Under the pieces are notes generated by a model. That model had not been told where the DNA came from and ran no database searches. It saw only the letters and a list, made by a program, of their open reading frames with translations. The position numbers were made by a program, and so were the translations under genes. From contig BSQZ01000016.1 in the NCBI GenBank assembly GCA_033239005.1, positions 426,531 to 490,530 on the forward strand: a stretch of 64,000 nt of DNA, written 5' to 3'. Each line of letters opens with the position of its first letter. The first letter of the stretch is position 1. Below, in pieces: positions 31,342 to 43,622 of this stretch. Source of the DNA: Lamellibrachia satsuma. Its lineage: Eukaryota; Annelida; Polychaeta; Sabellida; Siboglinidae.

Positions 31342-33396
31342 GTCAGTGGTAAAGATGTGGCAACTTTCGACGACGCGATAGAACACTTTTTATCTTTTTC
31401 TATACGCTGCTGCGTGAAATACCAAGTGCGACTTTAAAGCGAAACAGAAGTCATCGTGTTGTGGGAATGCAGCTAAAATATTGGGAAAAGTTTAGGAAAC
31501 AAAGGCCAGTATTTGTTTGCATAAGTTGAGCTTATAAGTAGACAGCTTGCTCATATCCTATTGATAAATATAGGAATAGGTGTTTACAAAGAACATTTCA
31601 TTTGGCGAGCGAATATTGACAGACTACATGCACTCGTGACGGACGGTTTTGTAACACTATGGCGCGGCCCATCAAATTAATATGTCGTGCTTGTGTGTCC
31701 AGCGAGATTTTCCTGTAAACCACTGGTGTCATATTCTTGATTTTAGTTGTACTGCATGTATTACTAAAACTCATAGTTGCACAGGTCGAAAACCATGACT
31801 TTTGTTTCGTTTTAAAGGGATTGTACAACGATATACAACACATTTCATTGGCAAATTGACCGGTGGTTTTGTGAACATTGCGACGTTGGGTGTATTTGTA
31901 TTTAAAACATTTCGGTTGTTCAAAAATAATATCCATGCAAAAAGTGGTACTATCGTGATATTTCATGTTTTAGTATTATGGAAAATGCACGGTTTAGCGA
32001 TGAAATAAAATATGCCAGCTTTACGATATACACATTTATGGCGACCGCTCTACGGCAAAGATTTATTGGTCCGTCAAATTCGCGTCTTATATAATTTCTT
32101 ACGGTAAACATAACATAACATAATTAACATAACAAAAAGTCAAACATGAAGTATAGCATTGTTAATTTAGATATACTTTATTAACGCAAAATGGAAACAA
32201 TTGGGATATTTTAATTACACAAAACACCCAAATAGGTCAATATCAGTTAACAAAATCGTTGTCCAATCCCTTCAAGTTCTGCTAGGGTACTCTACAGTAA
32301 TTTTTCGATAAACAAGCATTGACCTTGTGACAGAAACACTCCCAATTGTATGTACTTATGAATGCGAAATTGGTTGTACAACCCATCAAGCTGCACACAT
32401 GGCACTAGACTTGACACACATAGCACTAGACTTGACACACATGGCATTAGTCTTGACACACATGGTACTAAACATGCACACACGGCACTAGTCTTGACAC
32501 ACATGGCACTAGACTTGACACACATGGCACTAGTCTTGACACACATGGCACTAGACTTGACACACATGGCACTAGACTTGACATACATGGCAGTAGTCTT
32601 GACACACATGGCAATAGACTTGACACACATGGCACTAGACTTGACACACACATGGCACTAGGCTTGACACACATGGCACTAGGCTTGACACATATGGCAC
32701 TAGACTTGACACACATGGCACTAGACTTGACACACACATGACACTAGACTTGACACACATGCCACTAGACTTGACACACACGGCACTAGACTTGACACAC
32801 ATGGCACTAGACTTGACACGCACGGCACTAGACTTGACACACACATGACACTAGACTTGACACACATGGCACTAGACTTGACACACATGGCACTAGACTT
32901 GACACACACACACATGACACTAGACTTGACACACATGGCACTAGACTTGACACACACGAGGAGAATATTCTTTTGCAGGAAACATCACTCTTTGCAGACA
33001 TACGATATATTTGATAAGACGTTGTTGTGCGGTGTGTGCGTGCGTGTGCGTATGTGTGTGCGTGTGCGTGTGCGTATGTGTATGTGTATGTGTGCTTATG
33101 CTTGTTCGTGTGTGGGAGAGGTAGAGTGTCCGTGCGTGCGTGCGTGCATGCGTGCATGCGTGCGTGCGTGCGTGCTATCCCTTACTCCTGCCCGTATCCG
33201 TCCATTCCGCCCATACAGGGAAATGATTAATTGACGTAACTCTGTGAATCCGCCTCACCCATCGCCAGTGTCCTAATAAATATAAACGTCACCACGGTTC
33301 CCGTCGGTTGCAGAAGGCGGGGATGGACCCATCATCACGAGGATCAACCCAAACATCCTCCGCGGCGGAGACCTTGACCTTGGCGGCATCGAGTGA
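31158..33396 (+). CDS. small single-pass membrane protein, two-exon model
   Basis: Exon 31158-31341 begins MTTNACRYVKKCCRRNVTDR, then has a very hydrophobic run of some 28 residues (LLEALLFLLVLLIVMQLIV and on to MLTVI) and RQSAVEGL. The donor CTGG/gtcagt (phase 1) can join acceptor cgtcggttgcag/AA at 33314, giving EGGDGPIITRINPNILRGG and an end at TGA 33394-33396; total 88 residues. Without splicing the first exon ends GLGQW at TAA. The second exon is also open in another frame (phase 0 in, donor CAAC/gtgagt at 33432) that joins in phase to 33839-33948, so its coding frame is uncertain. N-terminal basic residues before the helix suggest an N-in or tail-type anchor. Function unknown. Confidence 0.42.
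32395..32955 (+). repeat. 21-bp minisatellite, about 26 units
   Basis: Unit cacatggcactagacttgac plus a; variants have g/t or extra ACAC. Long frames on both strands (Cys-Val-Lys or Thr-His-Met repeats) follow from the 21-bp period and are not genes. Confidence 0.93.
33025..33175 (+). repeat. (GTGTGC)/(GCGT) microsatellites
   Basis: Degenerate gtgcgt/gtatgt runs. Confidence 0.85.
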
Positions 33397-33431
33397 ACAC
33401 TTGTATCGTCTGACGCCAAGGGGCACACAAC
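33314..33431 (+). CDS. internal exon, frame ambiguous
   Basis: Acceptor cccgtcggttgcag and donor ACAAC/gtgagt are both strong. One frame (phase 1 in) encodes GGDGPIITRINPNILRGG then DLDLGGIE and TGA; another (phase 0 in, phase 1 out) encodes AGMDPSSRGSTQTSSAAETL and continues. Spliced transcripts are needed to choose. Confidence 0.45.
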
Positions 33432-33614
33432 GTGAGTGGCTGGGGGGGGATTATATTGAGCGACGTACTTAGTACGACAACGATGTCCATATTGTTTTCA
33501 CAATAAGCGCCACGCAGGCGTTTTCTTTTTGAAATACCCGATTACAACTGCTTCCATGATCTAACGTCATCCTTAGTGTCTTGGCTGGGAATATATTGAT
33601 CCGTTCCGGGTCCC

Positions 33615-33730
33615 CTTCATTCATTCTTTCATTCATTCATTCATGCATTCATTCATTAAGTAATTAATTAATTAATTCATTCATTCATTCACTCACTCAC
33701 TCACCCACTTACTCATTTACTTACATTTTA

Positions 33731-33817
<87 letters not shown>

Positions 33818-33820
33818 TAC
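33615..33820 (+). repeat. (ATTC)n, (ACTC)n and (CCTG)n microsatellites
   Basis: A CCTG run of about 21 units at 33731-33816 lies just before the acceptor at 33838. Confidence 0.92.
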
Positions 33821-33838
33821 AACACGTTGCCTCTTCAG

Positions 33839-33948
33839 GGGATATCTGGAAAACGATAACTCGCAGGAGTGTGACGCTGACAGGGAGACGCGGACGCCGA
33901 AGACCGGGGGAGGAAGTTAACATCGAGAGGACCGCGAACTGGACATAA
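33839..33948 (+). CDS. possible terminal exon
   Basis: Acceptor cgttgcctcttcag/GG. In phase 1 it joins the exon ending at 33431 to rebuild an Arg codon and reads DIWKTITRRSVTLTGRRGRR ... EEVNIERTANWT then TAA. It could equally be 3' untranslated. AATAAA-like signals lie near 34003. Confidence 0.35.
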
Positions 33949-34732
33949 ATAACGATAACATACACTAACAAGATGAAACACACTTTAACATAATCACGAT
34001 GAAATAAATAATCGTCATGTGTTACGATTGTATTTAGTGACAGACCGACACCATTCGTATTGTTCTTTTTTCGTGTGAGGTTGTGCAGAGTGGCTCCCTC
34101 TGTTGGCTGTGGAGAGCGGCTCCATCTGTCGAATATTTAAGTTCATATCCCACAAAGCTACGATACACTAAACACTTACATTGCTGTGTAGACGGTGGCT
34201 CCGTCTGTCAATTACAACACAAACTACTTTACTCTGTGCACAGAGCATAATGTCAAATTGTGATAAGCTGGCCAAATCCTTCCTTTGTACATTAATCAAT
34301 TCGTGATAATTATATTATAATGCATTGATGGCGTGACGTTTACGATGCCCTGACACGGACGCAGTATTTTAGAAGAACACACTGTATGCCATTAAACAGC
34401 GTTCGTAACATGAAAATGTTATTGACTTTCTGACAGGTGGCGCCACTAAATATAGTAAGACTGGAGCGTTTTCATATTCAACGAGAGGTGCCAAATTCCC
34501 TGTTTCGGGAACGAAATCTCCTTCTTTATTTGTGCTGATTTCCAACGTTTCATACTTCTTCTTATTTCTTGAAATAATTCCCTTGTCTTTGAACCGATTC
34601 CTGACATTGTTTCAGCCCCAAATAATACCCTGCTTTTAACGTTTCTCCCGTTCAAAGTGGCCAGACAATCCATAAAATTGCACCCTCGGGAGGATTTTAC
34701 TAAATTATGTTTTGTGGTATATAAATACACAC

Positions 34733-35021
<289 letters not shown>

Positions 35022-35034
35022 AATCACACATGTA

Positions 35035-35190
35035 CATGCAATGCACACATATATATATATATACAATGCACACATGAACATGCTATGCACACATGTACAC
35101 GCAATGCACACATGTACATGCAATGCACATATGTACATACAATACACACGTGTACATACAATGCACACAAGTATATACAATACACACAAC
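35035..35190 (+). repeat. about 20-bp tandem repeat (caatgcacacatgtacatg)
   Basis: Seven to eight diverged units following the AT array. Confidence 0.85.
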
Positions 35191-35269
35191 ATGTCCAGCA
35201 GGAGAACGTCCTGCCTCTCGATCTATCGACAATTATTATACAATACACTAACGATACACTACTTCACGT

Positions 35270-35720
35270 TACTATACGTATCGCGATACAGAAGTCACGA
35301 TACGATACATATCGCGATACAGACTACACTGACTAGAATGATACAACAACAGTAAAACACACGTTTATTTATCACGTGGACAAGGCAACGCCACAGTAGA
35401 CGTCACGTCGTCACTCACATGAGGTCCAAATTGCACGCACGCATTGAAAAGAAATAACAGTGTAAAGATTTTACATATATTATAGTTAGATATATAGGTA
35501 GGAAACGTACTACATGTTATATTTTGTATTTTATCGATACACAAGCAGGTGTGGTTCGCGTTGAACGTTTATTGCTTCACAAAGGTGACGCGAATGATAT
35601 TTTGCCTACCGCTATCGCATATCGTAGTGTACCGCGATACGGATATTGTGTATCGTGCGGTATGTATCGCGATACGCCGGTGTACCGGTGTATCGTTCCG
35701 GCCCTAATGATATCGTTCCA
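35270..35720. repeat. cluster of TATCGCGATAC palindromes, possible transposon ends
   Basis: gtatcgcgatacagaag and catatcgcgatacagac at 35280-35325; gtaccgcgatacgg and gtatcgcgatacgccggtgt near 35630-35690, ending cggccctaa. The right part resembles a DNA-transposon terminus. Confidence 0.4.
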
Positions 35721-36334
35721 AAATAAATTCGTCGTATGTTATTTCGGCCGTCAACCAAGAATATACGAAATAAAACATCTGACGAATAAACTTGATATCT
35801 CGACTTGATATTGAGATTTGGGATACTCGAAACGGAAGCGAAACTGAAAAGATAACGCAGGGCAGTACGGTAGATTTGGGCTATATGCCGCGACTTTATG
35901 TTCCAGAATGAAGATAACAAATGCGTAAATGTCCTCTATTAGATTTATGACAACACGCAAGACGGCGGTTAAGCGGTTGTGTCGTTAAAACTGGAGGGTA
36001 TGTCCACTTGTTTCAGGCTGTTTACGTGTGTTTATGGCAAATACGTAGTTATTCATTTCAAGCGGCTTAGATACGTAAAACAACGCGACCTGTTTCCAGA
36101 GAAGGCACTGGTGGTAAAATTGAACGTTTTTTATGTAGGTTAATTCATAGTAATGAGTAGTGGTGTTAACGGAATAATTAGAATATGCCATGTTAAATGT
36201 AATATATTCGAAATGTACTGTTTCTCAAATTGTAATTAGGCGAGGAGGAAGAACGAAGGAGGAAGGAGGGTTGGTAGGAGAAGGGCGGGGAGTAGGAGTG
36301 GAGAAACTGAGAAGAGGGAGAAATGAGAGACAGA

Positions 36335-36862
36335 CAGACATATAGATACATAAACACATAGACAAACATACATGCAGACAGTTAATAAAAAGATAGACAG
36401 ACAGGCGCACAAACAGACATATAACCAGACAGGCAGACATATAACCAGACAGACAAACATACGGACAGACAGGTAACCAGGCAGACAGATAGACATACGG
36501 ACAGACAACAGACAGACAGATAATCAGACAGACAGACAGACAGATAACCAGACAGACGTACAGACAGACGTACAGACAGACAAATAATCAGACAGACAGA
36601 CATGTAACCAGGCAGACACACAGACAGACATACATACGGACAGACAGAGAGACAAATAATCAGACAGACAGACAGATAACCAGATAGACAAACATACAGA
36701 CAGACAGATAACCAGGCAGACAGACACACAGAGAGACAGATAATCAGACAGACAAACACATAACCAGATAGACAAACATACATACATACAGGTAACCAGG
36801 CAGACAGACAGAAAGTTAACCAGACAGAGAGAGAGAGATAACCAGACAGAAAGACAGACAGA
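36335..36862 (+). repeat. degenerate CAGA / CAGACAGATAAC repeat
   Basis: gacagacagacaaataatca-type words for over 500 bp. The Cys-Leu-Ser open frames on the minus strand are artefacts. Confidence 0.9.
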
Positions 36863-36934
36863 CACACATAATATACACGGAGACAGTGCGACAGAGAGGG
36901 AGAAGAGTGGAGAGTCGAGGAGAGGTAGGGAAAA

Positions 36935-37155
36935 TCATGTAGAGCGAGCCTTCTTCAGGTTAATCACTTGGAGTCGGTAGCTATCTCGAGGAAGTGTGAC
37001 CGACGTCAATGGTGGTTTAATGTTTGCGTAATCGTTGTCAGATTTAATTGAGCGAGTTGCCAGTTCAAAGGCACTGCCAGCTGTCGCTCCGTGCAACGGG
37101 GTGGATTTCCTCTTCACTTGGATTAACCCCATACGTCCAATGTTGGCTGTCAAAT
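36935..37155 (-). CDS. 3'-terminal exon of an unrecognised gene
   Basis: Acceptor gacctgttttcactcag (strong pyrimidine tract), phase 1. It encodes LTANIGRMGLIQVKRKST, GATAGSAFELATRSIKSDND, KPPLTSVTLPRDSYRL and QVINLKKARST, then TGA at 36937-36935; 72 residues. Composition and codon choice look like a real soluble protein end, with no membrane helix. The upstream exons should lie above 37155 on this strand; none was identified with confidence. The product family is not recognised. Confidence 0.5.
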
Positions 37156-37344
37156 CTGAGTGAAAACAGGTCCTGTCTAAGACACGTTTATTGATTGAGA
37201 TAAGAAATTATGTCTCGCTTCAAAAGCAGTAATATCGTCAATAGTAGACGACGTGTGAGGCGACAAGTTCCGTTTCTGAACCTTGCATAAACCCATACAT
37301 ACATGCTCATGTCTTTCTGTCGCAGAATGATAAATAACAATAAA

Positions 37345-37500
37345 TTATTATTATTATTATTATTATTATCACTATCATTATTATTAATATTATCATTATT
37401 GTTATTGTTATTATTATTATTATTATATTTATGATTTATTTATTAATTTATTAATTTATTTATTTATTTATTATTATTTATTTATGATTTATTATATATT
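37345..37500 (+). repeat. (ATT)n and (ATTT)n
   Basis: tattattattattatt and tttatttatttattt words before the duplicated block. Confidence 0.88.
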
Positions 37501-38430
37501 TATGAGACCCTTCAAAGCGATTTCAGTTCCGAATAGAGTTACTCGTACATTGAGACCGGAAGTACTGCAAGAACTGTGGCATTATGGGAAGATGACATGT
37601 CCCTCAAAAACGTTGGCAACAGGCACCAGGGCCAGCGGCGACTACAGCCGAAGCTGCGACCCCAAAACTTCACCAACGGTGATCGTTACTAATTAGATGT
37701 TTGTCTTGGAAACAAACGGTAAATGTAGCGTTTACTGCACATGCGTATCCTAAGCAACCAGCGATCAGCATTTCAGGCGGAGAATCCATACCTTAACATC
37801 GTGACACGGCAAATGTTTCAACCGCACAAAGTACTGTGTTGAAGAAGAAACATGAAGATATATTGTGACTTCCTTTCAAATGTATATGAACAATTCACTG
37901 CTGAAGACTCAGTGACAGCGCTCGCCAGAACGACTGCTGCGTCACCAGTGCTGTAGACGTTTATGGTCTGCTGAAGAATTATAGACAACATGATTGCGGA
38001 AATTTTCTCCTCTATGGTCGGCGTGATGTTAGCGGTGTGTATAATTGGTCTGGTATTTCTAGTTCTTTTGCAGCGCAGAATTATAATGCTGCAACAAGTA
38101 CAGCGGTTTGAGGACAATCGTTGAAGAAGTTCAGTCAAGACCGTCCTGTGGGTTCCTGGATATCGTGTATGCTGGACACAGTTGCGTTGACAGCGCTCGC
38201 GTTTATTCCTACACCGATGTTCCCAGCTGATCGCTGTGACTGGAGATTGTCACCGCGTCATCCATCGCAACCACGATCAGTTTCGCTTTAACCGGGAGGG
38301 CTCCCGTTAGATGGAACACCATTACAACATTTAGCGTATCTAGCTCTCCGGCGTCAGACACTTACTTTGAAAGATCGATTTGCAGACTGCATTTCAGCAT
38401 AACACAGTATTAGTTGCGGGATGAATTAAG
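37500..38430 (+). repeat. tandem segmental duplication, copy 1
   Basis: It pairs with 39310-40160. Shared landmarks in order: gaagtactgcaagaactg with cattatgggaagatgac, tgtttgtcttggaaacaaac, the small ORF start, cagcggtttgaggacaatcg, cctacaccgatgttcccagc and taaccgggagggctcccgtt. The 3' 340 bp are well over 90 percent alike by eye; the rest is more diverged. Confidence 0.78.
37990..38124 (+). CDS. small membrane peptide ORF 1 (44 aa)
   Basis: MIAEIFSSMVGVMLAVCIIG, followed by LVFLVLLQRRI and a polar end QRFEDNR. One helix of about 22 hydrophobic residues begins after the first few residues; basic residues follow on the C-terminal side. It shares the start context gaagaattatagacaacATG and the pattern MI-x-x-IF with the ORFs at 39584 and 40307. 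It lies in the first of two tandem duplicated blocks. Short single-helix peptides of this kind can regulate ion pumps or be secreted signal-anchored precursors, but no function can be assigned. Too short for normal ORF filters. Confidence 0.4.
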   Translation: MIAEIFSSMVGVMLAVCIIGLVFLVLLQRRIIMLQQVQRFEDNR

Positions 38431-38810
38431 TTCAGATATAAACCGAAAACGACAAATACATAACAATTACAGTCGTGTAGAAAAGGAAACATGGGTAAAA
38501 CAACCAAATGAGACAAAAATAAAACTATGTTTTACGCATCACTATGAAAATTGTGCTTGATTCTGTGTTTACTTCCAGGTTTACTTCCAGGTGGAGTCGA
38601 ACACCAAATGTACGTCCGAGGAAACACTCAATCTATTTTCAAAATGATGTGTCGAATGTATGCGTTCGTGTAGCATCTTCCCTGGAATTCCACTGTTGAC
38701 TAGTGCAATTTACATGTTAGTTTATTCAGTTGAGGCAAAGAAGGTTGGACAAAATTTAACATTCGGATTTGAATCCCGGTTCTCCAAGCTGAAATTCAAC
38801 CTTGTAGAAC

Positions 38811-39118
<308 letters not shown>

Positions 39119-39309
39119 GAGATAAGAAATTATGTAGATAACGTGCGATATGATTAGGTGCATTTTTAAAATCTTGCATAAGTACGCACGCACGCAAGCA
39201 CTGATGCTTTTTTCGCCACATAAATAAATCACATTAGATCATTATTACTGTGTCTTAATAATTAAAACATTTTAAGGCAATTTGACCAAATATTCCTTTC
39301 AAGGTGTCT

Positions 39310-40160
39310 TCGGCTTTGAAATGTTTTACTCGAGCATTACGTCGTTTATGAGACAGGAAGTTCTGCACGAACTACGGCATTATGGGAAGATGACACGTCA
39401 CTCAAACGCTTGCAACAGCGCACACGTGCCAACGACGGTTACGGACGGAGCTGCATGCCACCAAACATGTAGCGATCGCAAAATTGGACCCACGGCGATC
39501 AATACGAATCTGGTGTTTGTCTTGGAAACAAACGGCGCTAACTGGTATGGGTGAGCTACGCGTGCTGAAGATTTATAGGCAAGATGATCGGAGAAATCTT
39601 CTTCACGTTGGTCATCGTGATGGTAGCAGTGGCTATGCTTGTGCTGCTGCTTGAGTACACCGCCGAAGAAAACAGGTGTAGATGCAGGCAGATGCAGGTG
39701 TCGAAACAACATTGAATAACAGCAGCGACACTGTACAGAATGAGACGATTTGAACATGTGACAAATATATATATATACACATATATATATACATATACGG
39801 ACATAATTATAATGCAACAAGGACAGCGGTTTGAGGACAATCGTTGAAGAAGTTCAGTCAATACCGTCCTGTAAGTTCCTGGATATTGTGTATGCTGGAC
39901 ACAATTGCGTTGACAGCGCTCGCGTTCATTCCTACACCGATGTTCCCAGCTGATCGCTGTGACTGGAGATTGTCACCGTGTCGTCCATCGCAACCACGAT
40001 CAATTTCGCTTTAACCGGGAGGGCTCCCGTTAGATGGAACACCATTACAACATTTAGCGTATCTATAGCTCTCCGGCGTCAGACAATTACTTTGAAAGAT
40101 TGATTTGCAGACTGCACCTCAGCATAACACAGTATTAGTTGGGGGATGAATTAAGTTCAC
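39310..40160 (+). repeat. tandem segmental duplication, copy 2
   Basis: The second copy of the block at 37500-38430, same orientation, about 1.8 kb apart. Extra sequence with an ATATAC run (39760-39790) separates the small ORF from the highly conserved 3' part. Confidence 0.78.
39584..39715 (+). CDS. small membrane peptide ORF 2 (43 aa)
   Basis: MIGEIFFTLVIVMVAVAMLV then LLLEYTAEENRCRCRQMQVS and KQH. It has one N-terminal hydrophobic helix and a short charged tail with two Cys. It is homologous in position and start region to the ORF at 37990 (tandem duplication), but the tail differs because copy 2 has extra sequence between helix and the shared cagcggtttgaggacaatcg. Confidence 0.4.
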   Translation: MIGEIFFTLVIVMVAVAMLVLLLEYTAEENRCRCRQMQVSKQH

Positions 40161-40306
40161 GGACAGCGGCAAGAGGCACAACTGAAAGGGAACCGGCGTA
40201 CGTAACGACGTCGTTTGCATCATTCGTTTAGCCTGGCGGCTGTTCCAGGAACTGCTCGACCCCCCATCCAGTTACTCCCGAAGCTCTGTCCTAAGGAATC
40301 TATAAC

Positions 40307-40522
40307 ATGATTCTAAAGATCTTTGCTGCAGTGTATAATGCAATGGTTGCAGTAATGCTGTTAATTTTCATGTATATTCTTTTACGCGTCGTATATTCTG
40401 CCGAGTGCGACATTCCGCTCTTCAGGAAGCCGTCACTGGAAAGTACCTGCGAAACGTTGCCAGAACAGCCCCAACAAGAACTGTCGAAAGAACCAGGAAA
40501 GAAAACCGTTTGTACTCAATGA
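40307..40522 (+). CDS. small membrane peptide ORF 3 (71 aa)
   Basis: MILKIFAAVYNAMVAVMLLI followed by FMYILLRVVYSAECDIPLF and a hydrophilic, Pro/Glu/Gln/Lys-rich tail ending KKTVCTQ. It shares the M-I-x-x-I-F start, helix length and preceding ctataac context with the two ORFs upstream, but lies just after the duplicated block. An AT repeat begins 10 bp after the stop. Confidence 0.42.
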   Translation: MILKIFAAVYNAMVAVMLLIFMYILLRVVYSAECDIPLFRKPSLESTCETLPEQPQQELSKEPGKKTVCTQ

Positions 40523-40526
40523 TACA

Positions 40527-40581
<55 letters not shown>

Positions 40582-40943
40582 AAATATAAATGCAAATTCA
40601 CCGTATGCACTTCAGCAAACTGGCTACAGAAAGTGTCGCTGCACAAGTGTACGCCATTATATAGTAGATACAGATGTGGTGATATGGTAACATTACGATG
40701 GTTCAAACATTTCCGAGGTTATGAAGACTCGTCGAGAAACGGATGAACAAAGGACGATAATTGGGTGACATTGAATATCAGTTCAACATGTAACAATGCA
40801 ACAGTTCCGCTTGTGTGAGAAAAATTACACATTTGTAATGTTTTGGATATATGAATCGTAAGTAGCATGTAACATGAATATAAATGTCTCAGAGGATATA
40901 ATAGTGAAAACGAACAAACAGGCATTTTGCATTACGCCTTAGG

Positions 40944-41225
40944 AAGCCATGAAGGCTTATATGGCCAGTGCTTAAACCTGGTTTTTGTAGTGCGAAGCAA
41001 CTTAGAGTGCAGTTACACTGACTCTCCTGGACGGGACACTAGTCCATCGCAGGTACCTTCCAAACAGTGTTTGTACTCATTTGCAGCTGAGTAGACTGAG
41101 GCAAAGTAGGGTAAACGAAATTGCCTAAGCTTCGAAAACGAACCGTGCCAAGTGTGGGTCTTGAACTCACAACCCTTGAATTTAGAGTCCAACACCTTAA
41201 CCACTAGACCACGGCTGCCCCCCTT
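40944..41225 (-). mobile_element. tRNA-derived SINE, family A
   Basis: On the minus strand the head reads like a tRNA: gtggtctagtggttaagg (A-box area), a tggactctaaattcaag anticodon arm, and gagttcaagacccac (B box). The body follows with gtacctgcgatggactagtg and tcccgtccaggagag, a motif seen in SINE bodies of several invertebrates. It ends near gccttcatggcttcc. No real tRNA gene is implied, because the acceptor stem does not close. Confidence 0.7.
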
Positions 41226-41314
41226 AACAGGACACTTTTGTTATTTTGTGAATGATAAGCCACTAATGACTTTTAAACGTGTGAATCACGACAGCTTATC
41301 CGGAGATGTCAGAA

Positions 41315-41464
41315 CACACGCACACGCACACGCACACGCACACGCACACGCACACGCACACGCAGGCACGCAGACACGCACGTACACGCATATGCACACA
41401 CGCGCGCACTAACGCACACACGCACACACCCGCAAACGCACACGCGCGCATACACGCACGCACG

Positions 41465-41497
<33 letters not shown>

Positions 41498-41555
41498 ACG
41501 CACACGCACACGCACACGCACACGCACACGCACACGCACACGCACACGCACACGC

Positions 41556-41590
<35 letters not shown>
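41315..41590 (+). repeat. (CACACG)n and (AC)n
   Basis: Two stretches of hexanucleotide acacgc words separated by degenerate sequence. Confidence 0.92.
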
Positions 41591-41591
<1 letters not shown>

Positions 41592-42149
41592 TCTCCATTT
41601 CTTAATCCCTTGTTTAAGCACGCGGGCTTGTCTAGTTAGATCTAACACGAGCAATGAGTTTGTGTCTATGCAAGGAAAGTGTTTACGTCTTTCCTGGCAT
41701 TATGTCACCGATCTGTCACCGCTCTAGGTTGCTTTGTTTACTCTCTAATAAACAACGCAACGGTCGATGCCTTTGAAATCGGCTGTGCGTTTACAGACCT
41801 GACTGACGGACCTTTTTTATGAACACTGTGGGATCTGGTCCACGTTGGTATTGCATCTTGGAGACAATGTACTTCATAAGTGCTAAAACGCGTTCGCAAT
41901 TTTCGTATGTCACGCCTATTCTCACTATAGCGTATGCTGTAAGTGCTACTCAGAGGAATACAAATCCGTGTTACTAAAATTTCCTCAGCAAAACTACTGT
42001 ATAGTCCTTAATTATGCCGATTTCCCTCTTCAAAAAGAAATGTTTAGGGTGCGAGATATTTCTAAAATTGGCTACCGTCGTAACATCATTTGCACTTTTG
42101 TCAAAGTTGCTAGATTAGCAGTGCAATGGTTGTTATCAATTATATGTAT

Positions 42150-42292
42150 ACGTGCGTGCGTGCGTGCGTGCGTGTATTTGTGTGTGCGTGCGTGTGAGTG
42201 TGTGCGTGTGTGTGTTTATGTGTGCATGCGTGTGTGTGTATGTGCGTGCGTGTTTGCGGGCGTACATGCGTGCGTGTGTGCGTGCGTTATTG
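42150..42292 (+). repeat. GCGT / GT-rich repeat
   Basis: gcgtgcgtgcgtgcgtgtat and degenerate gtgtgcgtg words. Confidence 0.88.
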
Positions 42293-43352
42293 TTTATTGC
42301 GGACGTATGGCATGACTCCGTGATGTAGTTAAATAGTTAATACCGGGGAGTTAATTGTGCCGCACATATGAACGCTATAGGATGCGCCGTCGTCTTCCCT
42401 TTTACTGCGGACATGCAGTCGAATAATTTGTCAAATGCATCGGTCAGCTTAACAAAATTACTTCCGTCCAGGGGAATGTTATTATGTCAGGGGCTTATTC
42501 TTAAACGGCGCACTTTCATACACTGGGAATAGAAAATGATTCCGTCCTATCCAGTATATGTGATGCTATACCAAGCGGCTGATTCTATTATCCGTGATTC
42601 TGTTTAGCCGAGTCCACTGTAACGGTAGAGCGATGTCTTGTAAGTTAACAATAGATGTACGTTGTGGATTATAATAATGGTTTATCTGTATATAAACCCA
42701 CTAACAATATCCTCAATCTTATAGCTTTCATATTAAACGATTCGGCCGAGAATCATTGCTTCCGAAAAACGGCCATTTACGAAGTGAACTAAATTGTTTA
42801 GCGCCGCATATGGCCATACAATGAATAGTCTCAAGTATTTCCGCCTATACAAAAGGTAGCCTCGACCAACGCGGCGATAAACAAAAATTAATTTCTCCGT
42901 CGCGAAGGCAGCCGATCTTTTGCAGACAGAGTCCCCATACGACGGACACTCCAGGTCACTAATGTCGTTTACAGAAAGTGCCTAGATGCAGTAAACATCA
43001 CCATTGAGCAGACTGCCGTGTTTATCTTCTCAATACATTTCGACAAGTGCGTTGCTTTCGAAGAAACACTAGTAATAACGACTTGTTTCTTGATCAAATG
43101 TCGAAATCCACTAGTCTGTCTAACGAAGTTGGTGACATATATTATTTTAACTGCGCGAATCAAGTCGGAGAACATAGCACAATAATAATGATGTCAACAC
43201 TAGGTTTTTTCTGTGCCGTCAATACTTAGACGCTATATCATGCACAACGTTTGCTTCACGAAAACTCTATTTATTACGTCGACACCAGATGCCTTATACA
43301 TATATCCACAATTCTGTTGACATTGGCATCCGCGCATGTAAAAGTACGTCTT

Positions 43353-43622
43353 TATATATAGCGCGGTGTCCAGTCCTTGGGACCGCTCAACGCTCTTCAC
43401 CCTTCACCAACCGGCAGACCTGTTTACTCCAACGCCAACTCGACTTCCCTGGGAAGCATTCAGCCACGTTATTCTATCAGTTATCCCCTTCTTCCGTCTG
43501 CGGCCAGGTTCTCGTTCAACTGAGTGAACTGTGGCAACGTGGGTTGAACGAAATTGCCAAAGTTTCGAAACGGCAGTACAACGGAACTCGGGTTCTCTCG
43601 ATTGAGAGGTCGCGTTATAAAC
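43353..43622 (-). mobile_element. tRNA-derived SINE, family B
   Basis: Minus strand: tRNA-like end cgagagaacccgagttccg, then gccgtttcgaaactttggc, gttgaacgagaacctgg, gagttggcgttggagtaaac, and tail gaccaaggactgg-like to ccgcgctatata. The 3' end GCGCTATATA is shared by many animal SINEs mobilised by L2/CR1-group LINEs. Confidence 0.68.

Noticed and set aside
32395..32955. CRISPR-like array of regular repeats
   Set aside because: Units are head to tail without unique spacers, in a eukaryotic genome; an ordinary minisatellite.
32292..33157. Long frames of Cys-Val-Lys-Ser or Thr-His-Met-Ala-Leu repeats on both strands
   Set aside because: They come from a 21-bp minisatellite (a multiple of 3, so frames stay open). 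No splice sites, start context or non-repeat protein.
36382..36867. Cys-Leu-Ser-Val repeat frames on the minus strand
   Set aside because: Degenerate CAGA repeat.
41140..41222. tRNA gene on the minus strand
   Set aside because: A and B boxes are present but the acceptor stem does not pair and a SINE body follows; it is the head of a SINE.
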